Positions 28,700 to 39,685 are shown, counted from the stretch's first letter. The stretch: DNA of 64,000 nt from Microvirga sp. BSC39 (GCF_000739015.1 NZ_JPUG01000062.1:248001-312000), one strand, 5' to 3'. A program made the numbers and translations. The notes: a model not told the origin generated them from the sequence alone.

Positions 28700-30091
28700 T
28701 CAAGCCCCCTTGGCTTCGATGCCGGGTAATGCCCGGACCAGATCGCGGAAATGGTTTCCGCGCACTTCGTAATTGGCAAATTGGTCGTAGGACGCGCAGG
28801 CCGGCGACAGCAGCACGACGGCGTGAGCGCCCAGCGCCTGTGCATCGGATGCCGCCTGCTCCACGGCCTTGTCGAGGGTGCCGCAATGAACGTGCGGGAC
28901 TTGCGTGCCAAGCGTTTGGGCAAACTCGTCCGACGCCGCACCGATGAGATAGGCCTTGCGGATCTTCGAGAAGTATTCCTTCAACGGCTCGATGCCGCCT
29001 TCCTTCGCCTTGCCGCCGAGGATCCAGAAAATGTCGTCGAAGGACTTGAGCGCCTTCTCGGTGGAATCCGCATTGGTCGCCTTGGAATCGTTGATGAAGA
29101 GAGCATCGGCGATGCGGCCGACCTCCTCCATGCGGTGAGGCAGGCCGGGGAAGGTGTGAAGACCGGAGCGGATCTCGTCCGGAGAGACATTCAGCGCCAG
29201 GGCAATGGCAACAGCCGCAGCGGCGTTCTGGGCATTGTGGGCGCCGCGCAGCGAGCCGATGCCCGATAGATTGGCCACCGAAGCGGCATCGTCCCCGGTT
29301 ACGCCGACCAGGGTTTCGCCGTCCGCGAAGACGCCCTTCACGTGTAGCGGCTCGACCGAGACCCGGGCGACGTTCACGCCCCGGGCTTCGCAGCGCTCGG
29401 CGATCGCACGGCTCATCGGATCGTCGACGCCGATGACGGCGAGACCTGCCTTCGCCACCAGCCGCTCCTTGATCGCCGCATAAAGCTCCATGGTCCCGTG
29501 CCGGTCGATATGATCGGGCGAGAGGTTGAGATGGACGCCGATGGTGGGCGCGAGCGAAGGCGCAAGGTCGATCTGGAACGACGAGCATTCGACGACATGG
29601 ATGCGTCGGTCGGAGGGCGGCCCCAGCGACAGGATCGCCGTGCCGATGTTGCCGCCCATCTGCACGTTGCGGCCGGCTTCGCGCAGGATATGCGTTATCA
29701 GAGCGGTCGTGGTGGACTTGCCGTTGGTGCCGGTGATCGCCACGAAGGGCGCATTCGGGGCGATCTTCGCCCGCTCGCGGCAGAACAGCTCGATATCGCC
29801 GATGATCTCGACGCCAGCCTCGCGCGCGAGCTTCGCCGACCAATGCGGCTCGGGATGGGTGAGCGGCACGCCGGGCGAGAGGATGAAGGACGAAAACTGC
29901 GACCAATCCGCGTCGCGCAGGTCGGCGGCCTCGATGCCCTTGGCACCAGCTTCCGCCATCTTGGCCGGATTGTCGTCGCAGGCGATCACCCGAGCCCCGC
30001 CCTCCTTGAGGGCAAGCGCTGTCGCCAGCCCCGAGCCGCCGAGGCCGAAGAGCGCGACCGTTTTGCCTTGAAAGGAGGTGACGGGGGTCAT
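28700..30091 (-). CDS. murD: UDP-N-acetylmuramoylalanine--D-glutamate ligase
   Basis: The 463-aa Mur ligase adds D-Glu. The N-terminal domain begins [21 protein letters not shown], the P-loop is [15 protein letters not shown] near residue 120, and the C-terminal domain includes [17 protein letters not shown] and [12 protein letters not shown]. It begins 5 nt after the mraY stop. Confidence 0.97.
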   Translation of the reverse strand: MTPVTSFQGKTVALFGLGGSGLATALALKEGGARVIACDDNPAKMAEAGAKGIEAADLRDADWSQFSSFILSPGVPLTHPEPHWSAKLAREAGVEIIGDIELFCRERAKIAPNAPFVAITGTNGKSTTTALITHILREAGRNVQMGGNIGTAILSLGPPSDRRIHVVECSSFQIDLAPSLAPTIGVHLNLSPDHIDRHGTMELYAAIKERLVAKAGLAVIGVDDPMSRAIAERCEARGVNVARVSVEPLHVKGVFADGETLVGVTGDDAASVANLSGIGSLRGAHNAQNAAAAVAIALALNVSPDEIRSGLHTFPGLPHRMEEVGRIADALFINDSKATNADSTEKALKSFDDIFWILGGKAKEGGIEPLKEYFSKIRKAYLIGAASDEFAQTLGTQVPHVHCGTLDKAVEQAASDAQALGAHAVVLLSPACASYDQFANYEVRGNHFRDLVRALPGIEAKGA

Positions 30092-30096
30092 GCGTC

Positions 30097-31182
30097 TTAC
30101 CGGAGTTTCAGGGTGGCGAGGCCGGTGAGCGCCAGCACGACGGCGATGATCCAGAAGCGGATCACCACCTGCGGTTCGGTCCAGCCCAGCTGCTCGAAGT
30201 GATGGTGGATCGGCGCCATCTTGAAGACGCGCTTGCCGGTGAGCTTGAAGGACGTCACCTGGATGATGACCGACAGGATCTCCAGCACGAACAGGCCGCC
30301 CACGATGGCGAGCACAATCTCGTGCTTGGCCGCAACCGCAATGGCGCCGAGCATGCCGCCGAGGGCGAGCGAACCCGTGTCGCCCATGAAGATCTGCGCC
30401 GGGGGCGCATTGAACCAGAGGAACCCGAGGCCTGCGCCGATGAGCGCGCCGCAGAGCACGGCGAGCTCGCCGGTGCCGGGCACGAAGTGGATCTGCAGGT
30501 AATTGGAGAACACCGCGTTACCGGCGAGATAGGCGATGAAGCCGAAGGTGCCGGCTGCGATCATCACCGGCACGATGGCCAATCCGTCGAGACCGTCGGT
30601 GATGTTCACCGCGTTGCCGGCGCCGACGATCACGAAACCGGCGAAGATCACGTAGAACCAGCCGAGATTGATGATCAGGTCCTTCGAGAACGGCAGCGCC
30701 AGCTTGTTCGCCAATCCCGGCGTGGCCATGTAGGAGATCGCCAGGCAGGCCAGAACCGCGATGATCGCCTCGATGGTCAGACGGGAGCGGCCGGAAAAGC
30801 CCTTGTGCGACTGCTTCGTCACCTTCAGGTAGTCGTCATAGAAGCCGATGGCGCCGAAACCCACGGTGACGAACAGCACGACCCACACATAATGGTTCTC
30901 GAGGTTCGCCCAGAGCAGGGTCGAGACCAGGACGCCGGCAAGGATCATCAGGCCGCCCATGGTCGGCGTGCCGCGCTTCGTCAGCAGATGCGATTGCGGT
31001 CCGTCCTCGCGGATCGGCTGTCCCTTGCCCTGGCGCACGCGCAGGAGCGAGATGATCGCCGGACCGAACAGGAACACGAACAGCATGCCGGTCGCCGTCG
31101 CGCCTCCGGTGCGGAACGTGATGTAGCGGAAGATGTTGAGGGGGCTGAAATAGGGGCTGAGCTCAGCCAACCAGGTTAACAT
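30097..31182 (-). CDS. mraY: Phospho-N-acetylmuramoyl-pentapeptide transferase
   Basis: The 361-aa ten-helix membrane enzyme transfers phospho-MurNAc-pentapeptide to undecaprenyl phosphate, making lipid I. The catalytic Asp pair is in GFYDDYLKV near residue 118, the Mg-binding site is in [13 protein letters not shown], and the C-terminal [13 protein letters not shown] motif is complete. The [10 protein letters not shown] segment near residue 75 is also typical. Spacing to murF is 3 nt. Confidence 0.98.
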   Translation of the reverse strand: MLTWLAELSPYFSPLNIFRYITFRTGGATATGMLFVFLFGPAIISLLRVRQGKGQPIREDGPQSHLLTKRGTPTMGGLMILAGVLVSTLLWANLENHYVWVVLFVTVGFGAIGFYDDYLKVTKQSHKGFSGRSRLTIEAIIAVLACLAISYMATPGLANKLALPFSKDLIINLGWFYVIFAGFVIVGAGNAVNITDGLDGLAIVPVMIAAGTFGFIAYLAGNAVFSNYLQIHFVPGTGELAVLCGALIGAGLGFLWFNAPPAQIFMGDTGSLALGGMLGAIAVAAKHEIVLAIVGGLFVLEILSVIIQVTSFKLTGKRVFKMAPIHHHFEQLGWTEPQVVIRFWIIAVVLALTGLATLKLR

Positions 31183-31185
31183 CGA

Positions 31186-32619
31186 TCATCCTTTCAGCGC
31201 GTGGGCCGTTGCGCTCGCGCCGTAACGTTCTTTCAAAGCTTTGACAACCAGGGCCATCTTCATGCTGAGCGAACCCTTGACGGTGACCGCGTCGCCGGGG
31301 CGAACCGCCGCGCACACCGCATCGACCAGATCGGCGGAGGTTTGCGTGTGAGCGGCCACCATGGCTTTCGGCAGCGCATCCACGAGGTTCTGCATCAGGG
31401 CGCCGGCGGCAAAGACCTGGTCGATACCGTTTGCCTGAACCGCCTCCGCCAGTTCCGCGTGAAGCCGGGGCCCTGTCTCGCCCAGTTCCTTCATGTCGCC
31501 CAGGACGGCAATCCGCCGCGCCCCGCGCCCGAGTTCCACCGCGCCGAGATTGGCCAGCGCCGCGCGCATGGAGGCCGGATTGGCGTTGTAGCTCTCGTCG
31601 ATCAGCAGAGCCTCGCCCTCCCCGACGCTCAGCATCGTGCGCTCGCCGCGCCCGACCGGGGGCTTCAGCTCGGCGAAGGAGAGCGCCACCAGGGCGATAT
31701 CTGCCCCGAGGGCATGCGAGGCTGCAAGCACGCTCAGGGAATTGAGCGCGTGGTGGCGGCCCGCCGTGCCGATCCTGTAGGTGAGCGGCTGGCCGAAGAT
31801 CGTGGCGTCGACCACCGAATGATCGGGTTTCACGATGATGCGGTTCGCGCGAATATCCGCTGCCTCATGCTCCCCGAAGGTGATGACGCGGCCTGCCGCG
31901 GAGGCAAGGGCGTGAGCACGCATGCGCTCGAAATAGGCGTTGTCGCGGTTGATGACCGCCGTGCCGCCGGGTTCCAGGCCTGAAAAGATCTCGCCCTTGG
32001 CGTCGGCGATGCCCCAAAGCGAGGGGAAGAACTCGATGTGGACCGGCTCGACCGTGGTGATCACCGCCACATGCGGGCGCACCATGCCGGTGAGCGGCAG
32101 GATCTCGTGGGCATGGTTCATGCCGATCTCGAACACACCGAATTCGGTTTCGCGCGGCATGCGCGCGAGCGTGAGCGGCACGCCCCAATGGTTGTTGTAG
32201 GAGGCGACCGACGCGTGGGCTGCGCCCTGGCGTGACAGCGCAAGGCGCATGGCCTCCTTGGTGCCGGTCTTGCCGACGGAGCCGGTGACGGCGACGATCC
32301 TGGCCTTCGTGCGGGCGCGGGCCGCGCGGCCGAGCTGGCGCATGGCCTCGAGCACGTCGGGCACCACGATCAGCCTGTCGGAGCCTGCGAATTCAGGAGC
32401 CTTTTCCTCGGACACGATGGCGGCCGATGCGCCCTTCTCCAGGGCAGCCGACACGAAATCGTGGCCGTCATGCACGTCGCCCTTGATGGCGAAGTAGAGA
32501 TCGCCGGGCTCGAGCGTGCGCGTGTCGATGGACGCACCCGTCGCCTGCGTAAAGCCGCTGCCGATGCGGGCACCGGTGGCGGCTGCAATCTCGTCTCGTG
32601 TCCAAAGGGGCGAATTCAT
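31186..32619 (-). CDS. murF: UDP-MurNAc-tripeptide--D-Ala-D-Ala ligase
   Basis: The 477-aa Mur ligase adds the D-Ala-D-Ala made by DdlB. The P-loop is VTGSVGKTGTKEAM near residue 110. The conserved Asn region LIDESYNANPASMRAAL and GDMKELG near residue 375 are typical. Its ATG overlaps the murE stop. Confidence 0.97.
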   Translation of the reverse strand: MNSPLWTRDEIAAATGARIGSGFTQATGASIDTRTLEPGDLYFAIKGDVHDGHDFVSAALEKGASAAIVSEEKAPEFAGSDRLIVVPDVLEAMRQLGRAARARTKARIVAVTGSVGKTGTKEAMRLALSRQGAAHASVASYNNHWGVPLTLARMPRETEFGVFEIGMNHAHEILPLTGMVRPHVAVITTVEPVHIEFFPSLWGIADAKGEIFSGLEPGGTAVINRDNAYFERMRAHALASAAGRVITFGEHEAADIRANRIIVKPDHSVVDATIFGQPLTYRIGTAGRHHALNSLSVLAASHALGADIALVALSFAELKPPVGRGERTMLSVGEGEALLIDESYNANPASMRAALANLGAVELGRGARRIAVLGDMKELGETGPRLHAELAEAVQANGIDQVFAAGALMQNLVDALPKAMVAAHTQTSADLVDAVCAAVRPGDAVTVKGSLSMKMALVVKALKERYGASATAHALKG

Positions 32620-34085
32620 CCCTGCCTCGCTGCAATGGCCGCCCGGACCTCATCGTGGTCCGAGAACGGCAGGGTCCGGTCGCCGATGATTTGGCCCGTT
32701 TCATGACCTTTGCCGGCCACGACCAGAATATCGCCCCGGCGAAGCTCATTCACTGCGGTGCGGATGGCCTCGGCGCGGTCGCCGATCTCCCGGGCGCGGG
32801 GAGCGCCCTTCATGACCTCGGCCCGGATGGCGGACGGATCCTCGGAGCGGGGATTATCATCCGTGACGATGACCACGTCGGCCTTGTCGCTGGCGATGCG
32901 GCCCATGAGCGGGCGCTTGCCCTGATCCCTGTCGCCACCGCAGCCGACGATGCAGAACAGCTTTCCCGTCACGAACGGGCGCAGGGCATCGAGCACGTGG
33001 GCGAGCGCGTCGGGCTTGTGAGCGTAATCGACGATGCAGATGGCGCCATCCACATCGCCCACCTGCTCCAGGCGACCGCGCACGCCCTTCAGCCCCTTGA
33101 ACCCTTCGAACACCTCGGCCGCCCGGCCCTCGCCCTCCACGGCCAGCACGAGGCCCGCGGCGACGAGCGCGTTCTCGACCTGGAAGGCCCCGAGAAGCGG
33201 AAGGGTTGTCTGGAAGGTTTTTCCGAAAGCCTCGACGGTCAGGGCTTGGGTGAAGCCCTCCGCGCGGGCCTCGACGAGACGAATGGTCTCGCCCATGCTG
33301 CCGGTGGTGATGACCTTGAGTCCGCGATTACGCACACCATGCAGGAACACATCCGCATAGGGGCCGTCCGCATTGATGATCGCGGGCGCATCCTGCGGCA
33401 GAAGCGTGTCGAAGAGGCGAAGCTTTGCCGCCGCATAGGCTTCCGTCGTGGTATGATAATCGAGGTGATCGCGGCCGAGATTGGTGAAGCCTGCCGCGTG
33501 CAGGCGCACCCCGTCGAGACGGCGCTGGTCGATCCCGTGCGAGGACGCTTCCATAGCAAGGCGCGTAACACCGTCATTGGCCAGACGATCGAAGCTCTCA
33601 TGCAGGGAGATCGGATCGGGTGTGGTGAGCGAGCCATAGGCTGCGCCATCGGACGTGATGATGCCGAGCGTGCCGACGCTGGCGGACTTGTAGCCCAGAT
33701 GCGCGAAGAGCTGGCGGATGAAATCGGCCACCGAGCTCTTGCCGCTCGTGCCCGTGACGGCGACCACCTTCTCGGGCTGTTTGGGGTAAAAGCGTGCGGC
33801 AGCAAGTGCGAGTGTCCGGCGCACATCCTTCACCTGAACATAAGCAACGGAGTCCGGCAGATCGGATGGACGCACCGCCTCGCCGACGATGGCGACAGCA
33901 CCGGCAGCGGCTGCCTGCGGCACGAAGCTCATGCCGTCCACTTTCGTGCCGGGAACGGCGAAGAACAGGGTGCTGGGCTCCACCTTGCGGCTGTCGGAGG
34001 CGATCTTCGAGACGGAAAGAGACGCCTGAGCGTCACCTGCCGCGAGTTCAATAAGATCGCCGAGATTCATAGTCCGTGCGTTCAT
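32616..34085 (-). CDS. murE: UDP-MurNAc-dipeptide--meso-diaminopimelate ligase
   Basis: The 489-aa Mur ligase adds the third stem residue. The P-loop is AVTGTSGKSSVADFI near residue 112. The substrate-selecting motif DDNPRSEDP (DNPR) is characteristic of meso-DAP addition, as expected for a Gram-negative. It overlaps both ftsI (upstream) and murF (downstream) by ATGA. Confidence 0.97.
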   Translation of the reverse strand: MNARTMNLGDLIELAAGDAQASLSVSKIASDSRKVEPSTLFFAVPGTKVDGMSFVPQAAAAGAVAIVGEAVRPSDLPDSVAYVQVKDVRRTLALAAARFYPKQPEKVVAVTGTSGKSSVADFIRQLFAHLGYKSASVGTLGIITSDGAAYGSLTTPDPISLHESFDRLANDGVTRLAMEASSHGIDQRRLDGVRLHAAGFTNLGRDHLDYHTTTEAYAAAKLRLFDTLLPQDAPAIINADGPYADVFLHGVRNRGLKVITTGSMGETIRLVEARAEGFTQALTVEAFGKTFQTTLPLLGAFQVENALVAAGLVLAVEGEGRAAEVFEGFKGLKGVRGRLEQVGDVDGAICIVDYAHKPDALAHVLDALRPFVTGKLFCIVGCGGDRDQGKRPLMGRIASDKADVVIVTDDNPRSEDPSAIRAEVMKGAPRAREIGDRAEAIRTAVNELRRGDILVVAGKGHETGQIIGDRTLPFSDHDEVRAAIAARQG

Positions 34086-35857
34086 CGGTTGCTGCCCCAG
34101 GCGCCGAGGCGCGACATGAGCGGGAACGGCTGAGCTGGCGGCTCGAAGCGCGGCGGCACGCCGAGCAGCGGCGCGATGCGCTCGATGATGTTGCCCGTCA
34201 CGGGAGCGGCGTTCCAGCCTGCGGTCGAGAAGCCATAGGTGCCTTCCACCGCCTGCGGCTCGTCCATGATGGTGAGAAACACGTATTTCGGCTTGTCGGA
34301 GGGCACCACGGCCGTGAAGGTGGTGAAGTTCTTGTTCTTGGCGTAGCGGCCGTTGATCACCTTCTCGGCGGTGCCGGTCTTGCCGCCGACGAAGAAGCCG
34401 GCGATCGAGGCGTTGCCGGCGGAGCCTTCCGGCGTCGAGGCGTTGAGGCGCATCACATAGCGCATCGCCTCGCTCGTCTCGGGCTTGAGCACCTGCAGGG
34501 CGTTCTGGCGCGCTTCTTCCTGGGTGCGCTTCAGGAAGGTCGGCTTGATCATGACGCCGCCGTTCACCAGCGCGCCCACGGCCGAGAGCGCCTGGAGCGG
34601 CGCGACCGCGAGACCGTGGCCGAAGGCGATCGTCATGGTGTTGAGCTCGCCCCAGCGCGGTGGGACGATCGGCAGGGCGCTTTCCGGCAGCTCCGTCTCG
34701 AGACGGGTCAGCTGGCCCATCTTGCGCAGGAAGGCCTTGTGGCCCTCGACGCCGATGCCGAGCGCCATGCGGGCGGTGCCGATGTTCGACGAATGCACGA
34801 ACACTTCCGGCGTGGAGAGAACGCGCCGGGTCGGGTGATAGTCGCCGATGGTGAAGCGGCCGTAGCGCAGGCCGGAACGTGCGTCGAAGGTCGAGTTGAT
34901 GTTGTACTTGCCGGAATCGAGCGCCATGGCGACGGTGAGCGCCTTGAAGGTCGAGCCCATCTCGAACACGCCGACATTGATGCGGTTGATCCGGTCCTTG
35001 TCGAGGGCATCGACCGGGTTGTTGGGATCATAGTCGGGCAGCGACACGAGGGCGATGATCTCGCCCGTGTTCACGTCCAGGATTGCGCCTGCCGTGGCCT
35101 TGGCCTTGAACTTCGCCATGCCTTTGGCAAGCTCGTCGCGCAGGGCGTGCTGCACGCGCAGATCGAGGGAGAGCTGAATAGGCTTCAGGTCGGCGGCCGA
35201 GATGTTGAAGCCCGCGCCGTTGAGGTCCTGCAGGCCCATGCTGTCGATGTATTTCTCGATGCCGGCGATGCCGACATTGTCCACGTTGGCGAAGCCGAGC
35301 ACGTGAGCGGCGGCCTCCGCGTTGGGGTAGACGCGCTTGTTCTCAGGGAGAAAGCCGATGCCGGGAATGCCCAGGCGATGCACCTCCGCCTGCTGACGCG
35401 GCGTGATCTCGCGCTTGACCCACACGAAGCCTTTCTTCGTGCCGAGCTTGTTGCGCAGGTCCGTGGCGTCGAGGTCGGGCAGCACGGCGGTCAGCAGCTC
35501 CACCGCCTCGTCCTTGTCGACGATGTTGCGCGGCTCGGCGAAGACCGACACCATCTTCACGTCGGTGGCGAGGATCTCGCCGTTGCGGTCGACGATGTCG
35601 GGGCGCGCGGCGGAGATTTCGGAGGACGCCGCGCGGCGTACTTCGCTGGTGTTCTCGCTGGTGAGCGCGAGATGCACGAGACGTCCGCCGATCAGGCTGA
35701 ACAGGCCGACGAAGCACACGGCCGCAAGGCCCACGCGCGACGTGCTCTTGTCATGGCGCAGACGAAACAGCTCGCGGGCGTGACCGAGCACGCCGCGTTT
35801 TGCGGGAAGGCTCTGACCGTGCCATTCGGTTTGGGGCTCTTGCGACACGAGGCTCAC
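34082..35857 (-). CDS. ftsI: Peptidoglycan transpeptidase FtsI (PBP3)
   Basis: The 591-aa class B penicillin-binding protein crosslinks septal peptidoglycan. A short cytoplasmic tail and one membrane helix (VGLAAVCFVGLFSLIGG) precede the pedestal domain. The transpeptidase motifs are SxxK in MGSTFKALT, SxN in VHSSNIG and KTG in GGKTGTAEK. GTG at 35857 is chosen because GTGA overlaps the ftsL stop; the open frame to 36088 is ftsL sequence in another frame. A second GTG lies 9 nt further in. Confidence 0.96.
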   Translation of the reverse strand: MSLVSQEPQTEWHGQSLPAKRGVLGHARELFRLRHDKSTSRVGLAAVCFVGLFSLIGGRLVHLALTSENTSEVRRAASSEISAARPDIVDRNGEILATDVKMVSVFAEPRNIVDKDEAVELLTAVLPDLDATDLRNKLGTKKGFVWVKREITPRQQAEVHRLGIPGIGFLPENKRVYPNAEAAAHVLGFANVDNVGIAGIEKYIDSMGLQDLNGAGFNISAADLKPIQLSLDLRVQHALRDELAKGMAKFKAKATAGAILDVNTGEIIALVSLPDYDPNNPVDALDKDRINRINVGVFEMGSTFKALTVAMALDSGKYNINSTFDARSGLRYGRFTIGDYHPTRRVLSTPEVFVHSSNIGTARMALGIGVEGHKAFLRKMGQLTRLETELPESALPIVPPRWGELNTMTIAFGHGLAVAPLQALSAVGALVNGGVMIKPTFLKRTQEEARQNALQVLKPETSEAMRYVMRLNASTPEGSAGNASIAGFFVGGKTGTAEKVINGRYAKNKNFTTFTAVVPSDKPKYVFLTIMDEPQAVEGTYGFSTAGWNAAPVTGNIIERIAPLLGVPPRFEPPAQPFPLMSRLGAWGSNR

Positions 35858-36249
35858 CGTTTCGGAGTTTGAGTCGTCGGGGTGCGGGCGTCCGAATTCC
35901 TGTCCTTCGGCGTCGAGGTCGGCTCGAGCAACCCGAGCGCTTCGAGCTTGCGGCCGATCTCGTCCTCGCGAGAGGGCCGGTTCGGCAGGTCGGACAGACG
36001 CGCAAGCTGCTGGATCTTCAGCGCCTGCAGATCGAGGTGCTTGTCGGCGGCCTCCTGGAGGCGGTCCGGACGGTCGAGATATTGCCACTCGGCCTGCAGA
36101 ACCGCGATGGCTTCGCGCTCGCGGCCGACCTGCGACTTCAGCTTCGCCACCTGCTCCACATAGTAGAGGGTCTCGTATTTGACCGAGTAGGCGTAGCCCG
36201 CCGATGCGATGAGGGCGGAGATCGCAATGATATGGAGCAGTCGGATCAC
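35854..36249 (-). CDS. ftsL: Cell-division protein FtsL
   Basis: The 131-aa bitopic protein has an N-terminal membrane helix ([20 protein letters not shown]) and then a periplasmic coiled coil (about residues 30-75, [22 protein letters not shown]) used to bind FtsB and FtsI. The tail after residue 100 is Pro/Thr-rich and low in complexity. It is identified by position between rsmH and ftsI and by topology rather than by sequence. ATGA overlaps join it to rsmH and GTGA joins it to ftsI. Confidence 0.92.
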   Translation of the reverse strand: MIRLLHIIAISALIASAGYAYSVKYETLYYVEQVAKLKSQVGREREAIAVLQAEWQYLDRPDRLQEAADKHLDLQALKIQQLARLSDLPNRPSREDEIGRKLEALGLLEPTSTPKDRNSDARTPTTQTPKR

Positions 36250-37295
36250 CGGCGCCCTCCCTTTTTCTCGGCTGTCTGCGGCAGCTCGGCCAGCATGGTG
36301 ATGGCGCTCAGGGGCTCCTGCGGCGGCGTGTCGGTGCGAGAGCCCGCGCGCAGCTTCGCCGAACGCGCCCGCGGATTGCGCGCCATCTCCTGCTCGCTCG
36401 GAGCGATGGGACCGCGCGTGATCGCATCGAAAGTGGCCTCGGGTGCTGCTGCCGTCGGCAGATGGCGCGAGCCTGTCGGCGCGCGCCCGGTCCGCACCGA
36501 GAAGAACTGCTTCACGATGCGGTCTTCCAATGAGTGGAACGTGACGACCACGAGCCGTCCGCCGGGCTTGAGAATCCGTTCGGCCGCGTGCAAGGCGCGC
36601 ACCAGTTCACCGAGTTCGTCGTTGACCGCGATGCGCAGGCCCTGGAACACGCGCGTGGCCGGGTGAATGCCGCCGGGCTCCTGCCGAATCAGCGAAGCCA
36701 CGAGATCGGCGAGCTGCCGCGTGGTCTCGAAGGGCTGGCGGCGCCGCGCTTCGATGACCGCACGCGCGACGGCGCGGGCACGCCGCTCCTCGCCGTAATG
36801 ATAGAAGATGTCGGCGAGCTCGGCCTCGGACGCCTCGTTCACGAGGTCCGCCGCGCTCGGACCGCTCTGCTCCATGCGCATGTCGAGCGGGCCTTCATTG
36901 CGGAACGAGAAGCCGCGCTCGGCCTGATCGAGCTGCATGGACGACACGCCGATATCGAGCACGACGCCGTCGACGCTCTCGAACCCCTGCGCGCGTGCGA
37001 TCTCGTCGAGGTCGCCGAAGCGTCCCGGCAGGAGCATCAGACGTTTCTTGAATTTGACGCTAAGCGCCTCACCGCCGGCAATCGCATCGGGATCGCGGTC
37101 GATGGCGATCACCCTGTTCTGCGGATGAGCATCGAGAATGGCGCGCGTGTAACCGCCCGCGCCGAATGTGCCGTCGATGAAAACGCCTCCACGCGTTGCA
37201 TCGAGCGTCGTGCCAACCTCGGCCAGGAGGACAGGAACGTGACGGGACGGTCCGCCAGCGGCTCCGGCTCCTGGGCCGTCGCCGCGTCCCATCAT
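36246..37295 (-). CDS. rsmH: 16S rRNA m4C1402 methyltransferase RsmH
   Basis: The 349-aa SAM-dependent enzyme N4-methylates C1402 of 16S rRNA. Family motifs include HVPVLLAEV near residue 20, [39 protein letters not shown] and [17 protein letters not shown] at 37295 overlaps the mraZ stop (ATGATG). The long open frame upstream (to 37955) includes the mraZ region in another frame and is not used. Confidence 0.97.
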   Translation of the reverse strand: MMGRGDGPGAGAAGGPSRHVPVLLAEVGTTLDATRGGVFIDGTFGAGGYTRAILDAHPQNRVIAIDRDPDAIAGGEALSVKFKKRLMLLPGRFGDLDEIARAQGFESVDGVVLDIGVSSMQLDQAERGFSFRNEGPLDMRMEQSGPSAADLVNEASEAELADIFYHYGEERRARAVARAVIEARRRQPFETTRQLADLVASLIRQEPGGIHPATRVFQGLRIAVNDELGELVRALHAAERILKPGGRLVVVTFHSLEDRIVKQFFSVRTGRAPTGSRHLPTAAAPEATFDAITRGPIAPSEQEMARNPRARSAKLRAGSRTDTPPQEPLSAITMLAELPQTAEKKGGRR

Positions 37296-37789
37296 CGCTC
37301 CCGTACTCCTGGTGAGGTGTTCTGCACTAACCTTGGCTCCACAACCCGGTTGCCCAACGCTTTCTTCAGGTCTCGGACCTTCGTGCGCGCCTCCTCCAAG
37401 TGCGCACGGAAACGCTCGGGTTCCCAAATCTGGAACTTGTGACCAAGTCCGACGAACGTCACCGTATCGCCGATCCCGGCATGCACTTTTACTGTCTCCG
37501 TCAGGATGACACGCCCCTCCGGATCGACCTTCAGAATCTCGCTGGTCCCGAACAATGCCGTCGACAGCTGATCCCGTTCGTCCGAATAGGGCGACAGCGT
37601 CGACAAGAACGCATCGATCTCGTTCAGAAGCACGTTGCCGCCTGCGTCCAGCGCCGGCGCATCGAGCGCCGGATGTACGTAGAGCCCCTCGAATCCATCC
37701 CGGGCCAGCACGGCCCTGAAGGATGCGGGGATCGAGACGCGACCCTTCGAATCCAACTTGTTGGTGAAATTGGACACGAAGCGGTTCAT
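37292..37789 (-). CDS. mraZ: Transcriptional regulator MraZ
   Basis: The 165-aa protein contains two AbrB-like SpoVT/MraZ domains (N-terminal [18 protein letters not shown], then [14 protein letters not shown]). MraZ is known to bind repeated TGGGN boxes upstream of its own gene and repress the dcw operon. Such boxes are visible at 37935-37969. It is the first gene of the cluster. The length is near the family's 140-165 aa. Confidence 0.96.
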   Translation of the reverse strand: MNRFVSNFTNKLDSKGRVSIPASFRAVLARDGFEGLYVHPALDAPALDAGGNVLLNEIDAFLSTLSPYSDERDQLSTALFGTSEILKVDPEGRVILTETVKVHAGIGDTVTFVGLGHKFQIWEPERFRAHLEEARTKVRDLKKALGNRVVEPRLVQNTSPGVRER

Positions 37790-37934
37790 TGGCCGCAGCT
37801 CGCACGCTCCTGATTGTCAGCCCCCAGGCGGATCTTGAGGATCCGCCACCCGTTCTCGGTGGTGACGCGACTTTCAAAAGCAGACCGCCAGCATTTCTTG
37901 TGTGCTTGACGCCCTCTTCGGAAGACACCGTCGA

Positions 37935-37969
37935 CGGGATGGTTTGGGATAACATGGGATAATATGGTC
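37935..37969 (-). promoter_or_regulatory. MraZ operator (four boxes, 10-bp period)
   Basis: Read on the plus strand, CGGGA, TGGGA, TGGGA and TGGTC start at 37935, 37945, 37955 and 37965, each separated by 5 nt. TGGGN direct repeats with 5-nt spacers are the established MraZ target in E. coli. The array lies about 146-180 nt upstream of the mraZ ATG, opposite in orientation to the operon. The rest of 37790-38045 holds the mraZ leader and promoter; I see no gene there. Confidence 0.75.
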
Positions 37970-38045
37970 GTCAACGGAACGGAGAGGGAGCGCAGGCCTT
38001 GTGGCATGCGACCCCCATGAGACGCATTTACGGTTAATGAATCGT

Positions 38046-38071
38046 AAGCGGAGCAAAGGTTTGCTCCGCTT
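38046..38071. terminator. Perfect 12-bp hairpin between rnpB and mraZ
   Basis: AAGCGGAGCAAA (38046-38057) and TTTGCTCCGCTT (38060-38071) form a perfect inverted repeat. It lies 31 nt past the 3' end of rnpB on the minus strand. No long T-run follows, so termination is plausible rather than certain. Confidence 0.5.
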
Positions 38072-38101
38072 TGTCGCAGAATGTGGCCTGTGGAAAGATG
38101 G

Positions 38102-38494
<393 letters not shown>

Positions 38495-38539
38495 TGGGAT
38501 GTGGTGCCAAAAGGGGCTTGACGTCAAGGGCGAAGAGCT

Positions 38540-38591
38540 GAGCATCGGATCGACCCCAAAAGTGAAGATCCACTTTTGGGTCCGATGCTCT
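38540..38591. repeat. Dispersed palindrome, GAGCATCGG type, overlapping a gene end
   Basis: GAGCATCGGATCGACCCC and a matching GGGTCCGATGCTCT flank AAAAGTG / CCACTTTT. It lies between rnpB and the lytic transglycosylase, and its right end contributes the TAG stop of that gene (38592-38590). Confidence 0.8.
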
Positions 38592-39423
38592 AATCGGCCG
38601 CTGCCGTGATGACCTTCACCTTGGCGCAATAGGCCCGGGAGGCAGCCGTCATGGTCTGCGTGCGGTGGCCGAACTGGTAGCGCAGGATCGTGCCGCAGGT
38701 ATCGCCGCCCGCGAGCTTGTAGGCAGTGGCCAGGTACTTGAGGCCATAACGGAGATTCGTTTCCGCATCGAGAAGTCCGGCGGCATTGCCCTGATAGCCC
38801 AGCGACTGCGCCGTGCGCACATTGATCTGGGTGAGGCCCATGTTCGGACCGTTCCGGGCGCCGGCATTGTAGCGGCTCTCGAGCCGGACCACGGCATCGG
38901 CCAGTTCGTAGGGCACTCCGTTCTCGGAGGCGTAGCGGGCGATGAGAGGCTTGAGCGCAACGGCGCGCGTTGCATCGGACGTGCGGGCTTTCGACCCCGT
39001 GCCGATCAGCGACACGGGAAGAGACGTGGGAAGGGACGCGGTCTGCTGATCCGCCTCCTCCGGCGCGGCCGTCGCTTTCGCAACCGGCTTGGGCTGCGCC
39101 TCTTCCGCCTTGTCCACCTGAGGCTTCGCGGGCTTGGAGGCGACGGTTTCCTTCAGCTTCTTCTTGCCTGCAGCCTTGGCGTCCGGCTCCGGCGCCTCCC
39201 CGGCAGACGCTGCGGCCGCTTCTTCCTCAGCGAAGGCCGCCGATTCAGCCGCCGCGGCGCCAAGGAACTGCTCGGCCTGGTCGGGGGAGATGGGGGCGTT
39301 CTCGCCTCCGCTCGCCCGGGCCTGCGATGCCACCGCAAGGGCGGCCGCGCCCAAACCTGCAATCGCCAGCGTTCTGAGGAAGTGTTGCCAAGTCAAACCG
39401 AAACTCCAGCTGGCGATAATCAT
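38590..39423 (-). CDS. Periplasmic lytic transglycosylase (SLT domain)
   Basis: The 277-aa exported protein has an N-terminal Sec signal (FLRTLAIAGLGAAALAVASQ then ARA). A long Ala/Glu/Lys-rich low-complexity region (about residues 40-140) follows. The SLT domain comes last: the catalytic Glu is in VVRLESRYNAGA near residue 180, followed by GPNMGLTQINV and NLRYGLKYLATAYKL. It should cleave glycan strands of peptidoglycan to 1,6-anhydro products. The start lacks a clear ribosome-binding site. The TAG stop is supplied by a dispersed palindrome. Confidence 0.9.
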   Translation of the reverse strand: MIIASWSFGLTWQHFLRTLAIAGLGAAALAVASQARASGGENAPISPDQAEQFLGAAAAESAAFAEEEAAAASAGEAPEPDAKAAGKKKLKETVASKPAKPQVDKAEEAQPKPVAKATAAPEEADQQTASLPTSLPVSLIGTGSKARTSDATRAVALKPLIARYASENGVPYELADAVVRLESRYNAGARNGPNMGLTQINVRTAQSLGYQGNAAGLLDAETNLRYGLKYLATAYKLAGGDTCGTILRYQFGHRTQTMTAASRAYCAKVKVITAAAD

Positions 39424-39593
39424 GAGGGGGCGCTGGGTGACGGCGAAATGAGGCGAAGATGTGGCGCCTCAGGGCACGATTATGTTCAGAATTGGTTCAA
39501 GCTTGACCGTATTGTCTTCGTGGTGCTTGGGCCCTACAACGGGATTCTAGCCTCAAGACGGCTCTGAATCCTGCCCTCTTCCGCGTGTTTGGA

Positions 39594-39618
39594 GGAACTC
39601 TTTCTCCGCACAGGAGTT
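39594..39618 (+). promoter_or_regulatory. Candidate EcfG-type promoter of the glycine-zipper lipoprotein
   Basis: GGAAC (39594-39598), N16, AGTT (39615-39618) matches the EcfG consensus except for the first base of the -10. The ATG is 68 nt downstream. Confidence 0.4.
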
Positions 39619-39685
39619 GGCGACAGCGTAAGGTCAAGCTAATTACCGCCGGGCCAAGGGCCCGCTCAACAACAGGGAAGCCTCC

